The notes beneath the pieces are model-generated. The model had not been told where the DNA came from. It worked only from the letters and a program-made list of their open reading frames with translations, and ran no database searches. Made by a program: the position numbers and the translations under genes. Shown piece by piece: positions 25,163 to 32,768 of a stretch of DNA of 64,000 nt. The DNA is from Cylindrospermum stagnale PCC 7417 (lineage in GTDB: Bacteria; Cyanobacteriota; Cyanobacteriia; Cyanobacteriales; Nostocaceae), in contig NC_019757.1 in the NCBI RefSeq assembly GCF_000317535.1, positions 2,992,501-3,056,500 on the forward strand, in the 5' to 3' direction. The stretch's first letter is position 1, and the number at the start of each line of letters is the position of its first letter.

Positions 25163-25990
25163 TTAAATAGTGGTCAGTCGTTCTATTACTTGTTTAAGTC
25201 GTGATTGTGGAGTGGCAACCAAATTAATAGCTTTTAACCGTCCATGCAACAAAAGTTGAGCATAGCGAAAGCGGACGTCAACCCTAGGGCGTTCTACAGA
25301 CTTCTTGGTTTGCTGCCCATAAATTAATTGTGTGCCTGGATTCAAAGAATATGTCCTGTCATGGTCTGGGAAATCCACAAAATCCTTGTTGAAGGGATGC
25401 CCTTGAATAGCGAGGACATTTTTAGCAATACGTTCCCCTTCTGATTTATTTTTAACCAATAATCGCAAATCATAGCCTCGCTCAAAATCTTTATAGTAGT
25501 AATAAAACCATCCTTTTTCCCAATTAAATATAGGGGTACCGAATTCTCTTTTTATATCTTTAGCCATTGCTTCTGCCTTGGCTCTAGAATATGTGTTGCT
25601 AGACTCATTCATCAATCTAAACGTAATTTCACCTGACGCAGGATTATTACGGTCAATTACATCAATCCCTAATCTTTCGACAAAATACAATTTCACTTGA
25701 GGCTTAAACTTCACCCCTCGTTGATGCTCCGAAACCGGGATACCATAAACAGGGGCTTGAAGGCTTTGAGCATGACCACAATCAAACTCAAAAAATAACT
25801 TTCGCAGAATCATTGTTTCGGCATTATCGTCATCCCGCATTAAGCAGGCGTATGCTGCTTGTTCCTTGGGAGTTCCTCCAGGTTCATCAAATTTTTGGTT
25901 TTTAAAAAAAGCGCGAACATTTGCGTTGTGCTTTTTTCTTAAAAGGTCGTGAAAGTGTTCGATTGGTGAATGATTTATAGGGATTGCCAT
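25163..25990 (-). CDS. Unknown 275-residue late protein after the tape-measure-like gene
   Basis: Alpha/beta protein with an aromatic centre (WEKGWFYYYYKDFERGYDLRLLVKNKSEGERIA) and a basic C terminus (RPRVDVRFRYAQLLLHGRL). In tailed phages the gene after the tape measure encodes a distal-tail or hub protein; whether this is one needs structure prediction. It lies 15 nt after the 855-residue gene. Confidence 0.5.
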   Translation of the reverse strand: MAIPINHSPIEHFHDLLRKKHNANVRAFFKNQKFDEPGGTPKEQAAYACLMRDDDNAETMILRKLFFEFDCGHAQSLQAPVYGIPVSEHQRGVKFKPQVKLYFVERLGIDVIDRNNPASGEITFRLMNESSNTYSRAKAEAMAKDIKREFGTPIFNWEKGWFYYYYKDFERGYDLRLLVKNKSEGERIAKNVLAIQGHPFNKDFVDFPDHDRTYSLNPGTQLIYGQQTKKSVERPRVDVRFRYAQLLLHGRLKAINLVATPQSRLKQVIERLTTI

Positions 25991-26005
25991 TTAATCTTCG
26001 TCAAG

Positions 26006-28573
26006 TTAATCTTCGTCAGGGTCTAAGTCAATATCGTTAAGAATTGCAGCAATAGATGATTCTTTAACCACAGTCTCTTGAGCTTTGGTCTGTAAAGCAT
26101 CTTCAATTTTTAGTCCTTTCGGAATTTCTGGCTCTTCTTTAAGTGCCTTTGTCACCTCGGCTAGGCTTTCATTGAAATCAGTCCCGGCCTGGATTATATC
26201 AATTGGGACTTGAGATACTTGTAAAATGAAGTCGGCGGACTCTTGTGCTTTTTGAAGCTTAGAAAAAATACCCCATTTTAAATTTGGCTGTGGATTGAAA
26301 GTTTCGTAAGCTTTTTCGCCAATTACACGCCAGTTTCTTAATGCATTACCAACCTTAGCGGTTTGACCAGCGACTACTTCCAATCCATTCAGGATAACAT
26401 CAGACATATTAGTAATAGAGCTAATCATGTTTGCTGCCGATTGATAGATTCGGCTAGCCTTAGTCCATGATGCTGTAAAAACCGCATAGTTTTCACTTCC
26501 TATTAAGCCTTTAACTATGTCTTCTACAGTGCTGTTAATAACGGTATTAATATCTAACTGGTTACCCTCACTGTCTTTGAATCCTATTAATTGTAGTCCG
26601 TTATTTATAACGCCTAACAAGGTTTGAGAAAGATTGTTGCTTAACATTGCTGCATTATGTACTGTAGCTGCAAAAGTAAGGATATTCAGCGCCCTGTCTA
26701 GCTGCAACCACTTAAAGCCATCCACCAATTTCCCTGACAAGCCACCTGGTACTTTATCCCCCAGGCGGGAAAGTATTTCTAGTAGTGCTGCGTCTTGCCC
26801 GGCGTTGTTTGCGGCATTTAGCTTGTCTAGCAATTCACCCTTGTTCGCATTGCTATTGTTGTTAATATCGGATGCGTTTTTATCTAGCGCATTTTTCATG
26901 CATCCGCCATTAGCAGAATTACATATCTGTTTCCCTACCTCATTTCCAATCTGAGGCACGGTTGGTATGTTTGGCTTAATTGCATTGGCTGTGTTGCCAG
27001 GAATAGCAGGAATCAATTGCAAGAGCGGGAACATTTGATCTAATTTCCTATTTCCTTCGATGTTCACTTCCCTTTGTTCCTTTATGTTTTTATCCAACTT
27101 TCCTAAATCAGTTTTAAGTTGGGCGTTTTGTTGGTTCAAGCCGTTAACTCCAGTAGTTAACTGATTCAGTTTTTTGTCATGTTCGGCTACTGATTCTTTA
27201 AAGGTTTTTAAGTCACCCCCTAAACTCGCTACTATTCTCTTTTGTTCCTCCAAGGTGGTTTGTTGCAGCTTTACGGCTTGTGCCAATTCGGTTGGGGGGG
27301 AAACCACAACACCGTTTTTTATTTGACTGATTCTGTCATTTTGTTGGTTAATGGCAGTGGCTAGATTAGTTACGCCCCCAGCAATTGAGTTATCTCTGTC
27401 TCGTAGGGCTGCATCAATATATCCTTGGCTACGCTTAAAGTTTTCTAAATTAATTTTTAAGGTAGAATTAGAGCTTTTTAGCTCAAAAACATTTTTCTCT
27501 ATTGCTGGAATTTTATTGATAGTTGGGTTAAAAAACTCTTTTACCCGAACGATAACATCATTTGTAATTGCCTTGGTGTCTGCCGGAGTGGCAGGCTTCA
27601 AAGCCTTAAAGGCATTTTGTAGTGATGTAATTACTTTTGATTGCAAGCTAATCGCATCATTAGCTTTGGCAATACTTTGATTAGCCTGCCTGTTGGCTGT
27701 TTGAGCATCTGCCAATCCCTTTTTAAGGGTGTTTACTGTGGCTTCTATCTTCTGCTGGAATCCATCTTTGGCTGCATTAATATATTTATTAAAATCAGTC
27801 TGGAGTGCTTTAATAGCATTTGAATTTTTCGTATTAAAACTGCGACCTTCCGCCAGTGAATCATTAGCAGCTTTTTTCGCAGCGGCGATACCAGCGTCTA
27901 GGATTTTGCGCCCTACCTTGACTTCATAAGTAATGTTGTTTAATTTTTCTCTAATAGGAACCAATAATTTCTCTAAACTATAAACCCTATCTCTGGTGCG
28001 CTGATTTTCGAGTTTCACCTCTTTAATGTCAGCTTTGATTTTTCTGGCGGCAAGAATGCCACGGCTAGCTAGGCTATATGCTTTGGATAAGTCGGCTTGA
28101 GCCACATTATTAAACTTATCCTGCTGTTCTTGTGTCAGTTCATCGACTTTAATCTTAATTGCCAAGATTGCGGCTATACCACCAAAGCCTACTATTGTTG
28201 CAACAAGAGACCCTATCCCCCCCGCAGCTTTTCCACCCTGCCCCCCCACCTTTTTAAATGGATCTAAAAGTGCATCCCATAGCTTTTTCATATTGCCCGA
28301 CTCTTTCGCAACTCTATCGGCTGTCTCTTTGACTTTTTTACCGTTTTTTTGTATTTCCTTAATTTGGTCTAGAGTGTAATGCCCTTCTCTAAAAAAATTG
28401 GCTGCGCGTCCTAGTTTTTTAAATGCGCTGTCAGGTAATTTTGTTCCAGGATTTGGTAAATTTTTAATGTTCCAGTTACTGAAACGATAGGGGCTTCTTC
28501 TCCCAAAATTTTTACTTAAGTTAGTAAGCCCCTTAGCTAAATCGGCGCTAGCAGGAGTTGAGGGTATTGTCAT
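26006..28573 (-). CDS. Tape-measure-like 855-residue coiled-coil protein
   Basis: Largest late gene. A membrane-like segment near residues 118-145 (SLVATIVGFGGIAAILAIKI) is followed by about 300 residues of coiled coil (LEKLLVPIREKLNNITYEVK; LQTDFNKYINAAKDGF; LNQQNAQLKTDLGKLDKNI). A Gly/Asn-rich centre has a Cys pair (KQICNSANGGCMK), and the C-terminal part is helical with hydrophobic patches. This architecture, and the small coiled-coil gene just before it, match phage tape-measure proteins that set tail length. No peptidase or lysozyme domain seen. ATGA overlap with the upstream gene. Confidence 0.6.
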   Translation of the reverse strand: MTIPSTPASADLAKGLTNLSKNFGRRSPYRFSNWNIKNLPNPGTKLPDSAFKKLGRAANFFREGHYTLDQIKEIQKNGKKVKETADRVAKESGNMKKLWDALLDPFKKVGGQGGKAAGGIGSLVATIVGFGGIAAILAIKIKVDELTQEQQDKFNNVAQADLSKAYSLASRGILAARKIKADIKEVKLENQRTRDRVYSLEKLLVPIREKLNNITYEVKVGRKILDAGIAAAKKAANDSLAEGRSFNTKNSNAIKALQTDFNKYINAAKDGFQQKIEATVNTLKKGLADAQTANRQANQSIAKANDAISLQSKVITSLQNAFKALKPATPADTKAITNDVIVRVKEFFNPTINKIPAIEKNVFELKSSNSTLKINLENFKRSQGYIDAALRDRDNSIAGGVTNLATAINQQNDRISQIKNGVVVSPPTELAQAVKLQQTTLEEQKRIVASLGGDLKTFKESVAEHDKKLNQLTTGVNGLNQQNAQLKTDLGKLDKNIKEQREVNIEGNRKLDQMFPLLQLIPAIPGNTANAIKPNIPTVPQIGNEVGKQICNSANGGCMKNALDKNASDINNNSNANKGELLDKLNAANNAGQDAALLEILSRLGDKVPGGLSGKLVDGFKWLQLDRALNILTFAATVHNAAMLSNNLSQTLLGVINNGLQLIGFKDSEGNQLDINTVINSTVEDIVKGLIGSENYAVFTASWTKASRIYQSAANMISSITNMSDVILNGLEVVAGQTAKVGNALRNWRVIGEKAYETFNPQPNLKWGIFSKLQKAQESADFILQVSQVPIDIIQAGTDFNESLAEVTKALKEEPEIPKGLKIEDALQTKAQETVVKESSIAAILNDIDLDPDED

Positions 28574-28890
28574 TTTAATATTCCAAAAAAGGTAGCTACG
28601 TTTTGGAAAAGATTATCAAAGATGGCGAGGAAACCTTTAATACCATCTGTAAGGGTGTTGACTATGTCATGTATCACCTTCAAATCTGCATCTAATTTGT
28701 TTATGTATCTCTCTATCTTTTCTATTCTTAGCCTAAGTTCTTTGTCGTCATATCCTTTATTCGGTGCCGCTGAAGGATTTTTGTTTTTATCCTGTTTATT
28801 ATTTTTTAAGTCTGAAATTTGCTTGTTTTGGGCGTCGATTTTTGCTTCCAGGCGAGCTAACGCGGCATCAACATCCGTACATTGACTCAT
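28570..28890 (-). CDS. Small coiled-coil protein before the tape-measure-like gene
   Basis: 106 residues: LARLEAKIDAQNKQISDLKNNKQDKNK, a linker, then RLRIEKIERYINKLDADLKV and a hydrophobic C terminus (GFLAIFDNLFQNVATFFGIL). Overlaps both neighbours by ATGA. In tailed phages this position holds tail-assembly chaperones; no frameshift signal is seen. Confidence 0.55.
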   Translation of the reverse strand: MSQCTDVDAALARLEAKIDAQNKQISDLKNNKQDKNKNPSAAPNKGYDDKELRLRIEKIERYINKLDADLKVIHDIVNTLTDGIKGFLAIFDNLFQNVATFFGILK

Positions 28891-29513
28891 GTATACTTAC
28901 CTGCTAAATTGTTGATTTTCTTGGCAGTTTGGCTGCAATCACTACAACAGTAAAAAGGGTAGCTGGGTGATTGACATTCATGCTGTCCATCCGGACATCT
29001 TCCACACTGAATGCTATAGCTAGCGGGGCATTCTCCCTGTGATTTGTGAATGGTAATACCCTTGTATTTAATTTCAATAGAGCATTTTTTTTCAGCGGTG
29101 TTCGGGCATTTGGGACTAGGGGATACCGTTAGACGCCCATTTAAATGTGTGTCTATCCTGAAAAATTGAGACCTACATCCCATCGCCGCTAACGAAACAG
29201 AATCTCCATAGGCTAGCCCGCCAATTATTCCCGTGCATGGGCTTTGGAGGAGGTAAGAAGTCCTATCGCAAGGGATAAACGTTACGAGGTAGTCGTATCC
29301 GTTGCTGTAGGATATCTCATGATCTCTTACGCTTAATTTGTACGCTCCACCATCTATGTAATAACCTTCTTCTTTGTAACCATTGCTTGCGGAGGCTGGT
29401 ACCTCTCTGGTGGTTATTTCAATCGGCGCATATTTAGCGCTAAAAGTATATTTTCTGTCTTTAAAGGTGATTGTTATTTTTGGTTTATCACCTTCTTTGC
29501 AATGTGTTGCCAT
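28887..29513 (-). CDS. Cys-rich-tail late protein (208 residues)
   Basis: A beta-rich body (KPKITITFKDRKYTFSAKYAP) and a C-terminal Cys cluster (IQCGRCPDGQHECQ, YPFYCCSDC) with ten or so Cys in 60 residues that could bind metal or be disulfide-linked outside the cell. Unusual for a cytoplasmic assembly protein; a surface or spike component is possible. No family recognised. Overlaps the coiled-coil gene as ATGA. Confidence 0.5.
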   Translation of the reverse strand: MATHCKEGDKPKITITFKDRKYTFSAKYAPIEITTREVPASASNGYKEEGYYIDGGAYKLSVRDHEISYSNGYDYLVTFIPCDRTSYLLQSPCTGIIGGLAYGDSVSLAAMGCRSQFFRIDTHLNGRLTVSPSPKCPNTAEKKCSIEIKYKGITIHKSQGECPASYSIQCGRCPDGQHECQSPSYPFYCCSDCSQTAKKINNLAGKYT

Positions 29514-29515
29514 GC

Positions 29516-29995
29516 TCAGTAATCCATAGGGTTAAATGTTTCTGATACTTGGGGTAATTCGTAATCTGTTATCAGTAGGGACTTTTTGAACCTTAATTCA
29601 AATACGTAAGCCAAAATGTTTCCATCAATATATACAGACACGCGTTCGCAATTAATTTTTGATTCAGGCTTGTTTGAGATGGTGGTTGACAGATAGGCGA
29701 TAAATGCTGCGAGGAATGATTCTAGTGTGTTGGTGTATTGGGGGCTAAATCCGACGTAGCCTAACTTAGATAGAGTGAGTAAAGTTGCTGATTGGGTGAT
29801 ATCTCCCGATGGCAGGAATCTTTTTTCTATTACCTGAATTTGTAATCCTGGATTTAATTGCGCTACTGTTCTACAGGTTATTTTCAGATTAGCCAAACCC
29901 ACAAGGACAGCAAGATTGAATTGCCCTTTTAGACTTAGGTTCGCTCTAAAAGGGACAGATAAAATGCTTTGCGTTCCTAGTGGAATGCTAGGCAT
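29516..29995 (-). CDS. Unknown 159-residue late protein
   Basis: ATG 29995 lies inside the end of the preceding gene with GAGGTGG as ribosome site, so I trim the frame that starts at 30007. Beta strands at both ends (FNLAVLVGLANLKITCRTV; VSVYIDGNILAYVFELRFKK) with a helix between (TLESFLAAFIAYLSTTI). A helix of similar form (TLESMIAGLSQILAVKF) occurs in the first gene of the operon, so the two may be paralogous tail-tube-terminator-like subunits (inference). Confidence 0.5.
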   Translation of the reverse strand: MPSIPLGTQSILSVPFRANLSLKGQFNLAVLVGLANLKITCRTVAQLNPGLQIQVIEKRFLPSGDITQSATLLTLSKLGYVGFSPQYTNTLESFLAAFIAYLSTTISNKPESKINCERVSVYIDGNILAYVFELRFKKSLLITDYELPQVSETFNPMDY

Positions 29996-30767
29996 TCGCC
30001 ACCTCAATGGCTAATGCACCGTTGCCAGTTCCCAGCATCATGAAATTCTTTCCTGTGCCTGGTTCTTGAAATATGCTCAACCGGGGAATGCTATTTCCTG
30101 GTACGGCCGCAAAATTGCTGCTAGTCCACAGCCAGCATCCTTGCCCTGTGTTGCTCCTCAGCTTGACCCCCTTTTCGGGGGCATAGGTATTAAATTCTGT
30201 ACAGAATGCAGATAACAGGGAATTTCCAACTGGGTCGGCGGTGAGGTTGGTATTACTGAAGATGTTTATGGCAGTTAACGACCAAGCCGATCCAGTTGAT
30301 GTTTGATTGATGCAAGCTTTAGGAGCACGGTTTAAAGTCCAGACATCGAAGCTGTTCTCCGGAATTAAGACGCCCAACAACTGAAACGTAGACCCCTGGA
30401 GTACTCCAACAAGGCTGTACTCAGTGCCGCCGTTAAACGCGATTATCGCAATGTCACTACCACTGGCGAATATTGTACTGTGTGTATCACCACTGCCATT
30501 GCTGCCAGTATTGGTGGCAATGTTCCATGCTGTAAAAAGCTGGTGTGTAATTGCTAGGGCTGTGGTTACGTAAAATCGGTAGTAAACAGTTGCATAGGTT
30601 CCCGTCCCCGCTGTCTTGCTAAATACGCAATGTTTTGTCCCGCTGGCGGTGTACTCACTGACAAAAATCAAGCCAGAGCTAATTAAAGAAGATTTAATTG
30701 CATCGTATATTAGCGTTTGGGTGATCGATGAGCTAACGCTGGTTCTGTAGATTGTTGCAACTGCCAT
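29988..30767 (-). CDS. Beta-rich 259-residue late protein
   Basis: Thr/Ser/Ala/Gly-rich with regular strands: SVSSSITQTLIYDAIKSSL, ISSGLIFVSEYTASGTKHCV, YRFYVTTALAITHQLFTAWN, IIAFNGGTEYSLVGVLQGS. Proteins with the H-LF-AWN ... F-GG-EY--V--L-GS pattern look like virion or tail components; no enzyme motif. It starts in a TAATG overlap with the first gene. Confidence 0.5.
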   Translation of the reverse strand: MAVATIYRTSVSSSITQTLIYDAIKSSLISSGLIFVSEYTASGTKHCVFSKTAGTGTYATVYYRFYVTTALAITHQLFTAWNIATNTGSNGSGDTHSTIFASGSDIAIIAFNGGTEYSLVGVLQGSTFQLLGVLIPENSFDVWTLNRAPKACINQTSTGSAWSLTAINIFSNTNLTADPVGNSLLSAFCTEFNTYAPEKGVKLRSNTGQGCWLWTSSNFAAVPGNSIPRLSIFQEPGTGKNFMMLGTGNGALAIEVANA

Positions 30768-31120
30768 TACATTCCATCCGGCTTGAGAGCAATGCTTGAT
30801 AATTCATCGGCACTCAATACCCTTTGGAACGTGTAAGTAAAAACAGTTTCGGTATAAGTGACGCCGCCTGACGTCGAAACGGTTGGATCGCCCACTGTAA
30901 CTTGTAAATTTCTTGTGGTGTCGTCCCCATACTCTCTCGTAGGGAATTTTACGGCAAGGATTTGGCTTAGTCCAGCAATCATTGATTCTAGTGTGTTCGT
31001 TGCTGCTGGGGTAAATTTGTTCGTAGCGGTTGCCTCTACCAAAGATGTTTTTGGTATTTCCAGCTTGGTTACGTCTTGAGTAGCACCAGGTAAAATTTCG
31101 GTCAGGGTTCTTTCAGCCAT
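30767..31120 (-). CDS. First gene of the late operon (117 residues, unknown)
   Basis: Compact protein with a helix TLESMIAGLSQILAVKFP flanked by strands (TRNLQVTVGDPTVS, YTETVFTYTFQRVL). No family recognised. It is preceded by about 100 bp with three palindromes and a TATAAT box, taken as the operon's control region. Confidence 0.5.
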   Translation of the reverse strand: MAERTLTEILPGATQDVTKLEIPKTSLVEATATNKFTPAATNTLESMIAGLSQILAVKFPTREYGDDTTRNLQVTVGDPTVSTSGGVTYTETVFTYTFQRVLSADELSSIALKPDGM

Positions 31121-31139
31121 GAGTAAGTTTTATTTAGTA

Positions 31140-31228
31140 TGTATATATAATATATACACGATTACTAAGCCAAAGCTTAGTGGTAAATTTTCATAAAAAT
31201 AGCCGCGAATATTATATTCGTGATTATA
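31140..31228 (-). promoter_or_regulatory. Candidate late-operon promoter with three palindromes
   Basis: On the minus strand TATAAT (31228-31223) is followed by the palindrome CGAATATAATATTCG (31219-31205), then ACTAAGC-CAAA-GCTTAGT (about 31164-31181) and GTATATATAATATATAC (31140-31156) before the first late gene. A palindrome abutting a -10 box is what a repressor or activator site would look like. No good -35 was seen. Confidence 0.5.
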
Positions 31229-31250
31229 AAAGACAAATATAATTGCGATC

Positions 31251-31276
31251 GCGTTTCTGGGGTGAAGTGCGATCGC
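31251..31276 (+). repeat. Single copy of the 104-bp repeat's terminal motif
   Basis: GCGTTTCTGGGG plus TGAAGTGCGATCGC differs by one base from the last 26 bp at each junction of the 104-bp tandem repeats, and has the same orientation. The late operon is therefore bracketed by direct copies of this sequence (21576 and 31276). Confidence 0.75.
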
Positions 31277-31284
31277 TTTTAGAT

Positions 31285-31367
31285 GAGTAGCATTTGAGTA
31301 GCAAAATATTGCGCCGATTAGTACTGGATCGGGTGTTTCTAAGTCATTTCGAGTAGCGTTTGAGTAG
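31285..31367 (+). repeat. Two GAGTAG-type arm repeats, right end
   Basis: GAGTAGCATTTGAGTAG (31285-31301) and GAGTAGCGTTTGAGTAG (31351-31367) match the left-end GAGTAGTGTTTGAGTAG; the second also shares the following (T)AATC. Probable integrase arm sites or crossover region. Confidence 0.5.
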
Positions 31368-31418
31368 TAATCGGTGCAATATATCTTAAAAACCTTACTA
31401 ATACTATGTTTGTAAAAA

Positions 31419-31440
31419 CTTCGCTATATTAGCGATTAAC
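31419..31440 (+). repeat. Candidate attR core
   Basis: CTTCGCTATA followed by TTAGCGATTAAC; counterpart of 11513-11534. It lies 51 bp after the second right-end arm repeat, against 53 bp at the left end, and 27 bp before the next host gene. Confidence 0.35.
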
Positions 31441-31467
31441 AGGCAAAGGCTAAAAGGAGCTAAAGAG

Positions 31468-32091
31468 ATGGAAACAAAGCCAAGCAACCCATCGCTAGCA
31501 CTCACAGAAATTCCCCCTGGCTATCTCAACATCATGGGTTACGTTGATCAGTCAGAAGTCAACGGCCCTGGTTCTCGTGCTGTCGTCTGGGTGCAAGGTT
31601 GTCCCCGCGAGTGTTCTGGGTGCTTTAATCCCGACTCCTGGTCGTTTGAAGTTAACCAGCTAATTGCTGTTGATACCCTCGCTGAAAACATTCTCAGCAA
31701 CCCCAACAACACAGGCGTCACATTCTCTGGCGGCGAACCTTTTTGGCAAGCATCTGCACTGGCCTCTTTAGCTCGTAAGCTGAAAGCTGCTGGGTTAAAC
31801 GTTATGTCTTTTACTGGGTTCACCCTGAAGCAACTGCAATCTGAATCCGCACCGCCCAGTTCTCAAAAATTGTTAGAACAATTAGATATTTTGATTGACG
31901 GGCCTTTTGTGGAATCTCAGGCAATTAATTCTCCCACGTCTCCCGTTTCTTCCAAAAATCAACGAGTGCATGTATTCAATCCCATCTTCCAAGACCAGAT
32001 TAGCTGGGCCAGCGACCAGATAGAAGTTCACATTCTTAAAGATGGTAACCGCATTGTAACCGGCTATCAAGGTTGGCTAGAATTGACTTGA
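31468..32091 (+). CDS. NrdG-like radical SAM activating protein
   Basis: 207 residues. Radical SAM cluster C45-x3-C49-x2-C52 (GCPRECSGCFNPDSW), then TGVTFSGGEPFWQA, the glycine-rich SAM-binding strand. Closest to class III ribonucleotide reductase activases, which generate a glycyl radical on NrdD. No nrdD is nearby, so the partner is unknown; many cyanobacteria carry this short protein alone. AAGGAGC precedes the ATG at 31468. It is the first host gene right of the element. Confidence 0.82.
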   Translation: METKPSNPSLALTEIPPGYLNIMGYVDQSEVNGPGSRAVVWVQGCPRECSGCFNPDSWSFEVNQLIAVDTLAENILSNPNNTGVTFSGGEPFWQASALASLARKLKAAGLNVMSFTGFTLKQLQSESAPPSSQKLLEQLDILIDGPFVESQAINSPTSPVSSKNQRVHVFNPIFQDQISWASDQIEVHILKDGNRIVTGYQGWLELT

Positions 32092-32299
32092 TCAAAGAAT
32101 GAACAGTGAAAAAAAAGGTATAGCGGTTCTGAATTGAATCAAGAAAGTAGAGACGTTCCATGAAACTTCTCTACTTTTCGCCATGTGCGACTTTTATTAA
32201 ATTGTCATTTTGAACGGAAAGTAGTAGTGCAAAAAGTATGAAATACTTTATTTTGCTTCAGTCCATTCATCATGATAGTTTTAAAGTCACGCATCGCGT

Positions 32300-32476
32300 T
32301 TAGAAACGTATTGGATTGTTATTAGGTGGAGAAACAGGAGAATAAACGGCAGCAAAAGCACTCCAATTGGGATTAGTACCTTGACCACCACAAATAAATT
32401 CCTGTTCTTCGATAGATAACTCCAAGACTTTTTCTGTCAATGAATCTTTGATGAATAGTCTAGATTTGGTTTCCAT
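32300..32476 (-). CDS. Double-glycine leader peptide precursor
   Basis: 58 residues from ATG 32476. The leader LTEKVLELSIEEQEFICGGQ fits the LS-EE---I-GG type cut by C39-peptidase ABC exporters; the following core is GTNPNWSAFAAVYSPVSPP and a few more residues. Nostoc genomes carry many such orphan precursors. No exporter or modifying enzyme is adjacent. Core lacks Cys, so a lanthipeptide is unlikely. Confidence 0.6.
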   Translation of the reverse strand: METKSRLFIKDSLTEKVLELSIEEQEFICGGQGTNPNWSAFAAVYSPVSPPNNNPIRF

Positions 32477-32500
32477 GATTTTTGGCTCACTGGTGTACAT

Positions 32501-32768
32501 AAACCTTTTAGGCTATCGGACGTCTAATATTAAGCTTGTAAATCCTGAATTCAAGACTTGATGAAGCAAAAATTAAATGCCGATTAGCTTCCTTATATTT
32601 CTATATGATTTTCATGTTTTTTTACTCTACTAAAGTAGTAAGTTTCCAAAATATATATATTTATTAAGATGGATGTAACGCACTGCAATTATATTTTAAA
32701 TTTTATACCTTTTTCAGCCCACAGATGTTATGTCTAAGGTATATTTCAACCTTTAGCTAACTAGAAAA
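32501..32768. other. A+T-rich promoter region, no gene
   Basis: Between divergent genes. Very A+T-rich, with ATATATATATTTATT near 32650. A Fur-type site or riboswitch for the transporter genes was looked for and not recognised. Confidence 0.35.

Larger units (their letters stand above)
11513..31428. mobile_element. Integrated element with integrase, replication protein and orphan structural module
   Basis: About 20 kb between host-type genes. In order: tyrosine integrase, small early genes, structured RNA with tRNA-like gene, HTH repressor, KGK protein, primase/helicase replication protein, 104-bp tandem repeats, 14-gene leftward late operon. Candidate ends are the 10-bp direct repeat CTTCGCTATA (11513 and 31419; 17 of 22 matches when extended). 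Each copy lies 51-54 bp outside a GAGTAGYGTTTGAGTAG repeat (11576 and 31351). No HIP1 site is seen by eye between about 22.2 and 31.2 kb, unlike the flanks. No transposase, conjugation, terminase or capsid gene is recognised. Exact ends are inferred. Confidence 0.7.

Noticed and set aside
11595-31120. Complete tailed prophage
   Set aside because: No large or small terminase, portal, protease or capsid gene is recognisable; only tail-like architecture is seen.
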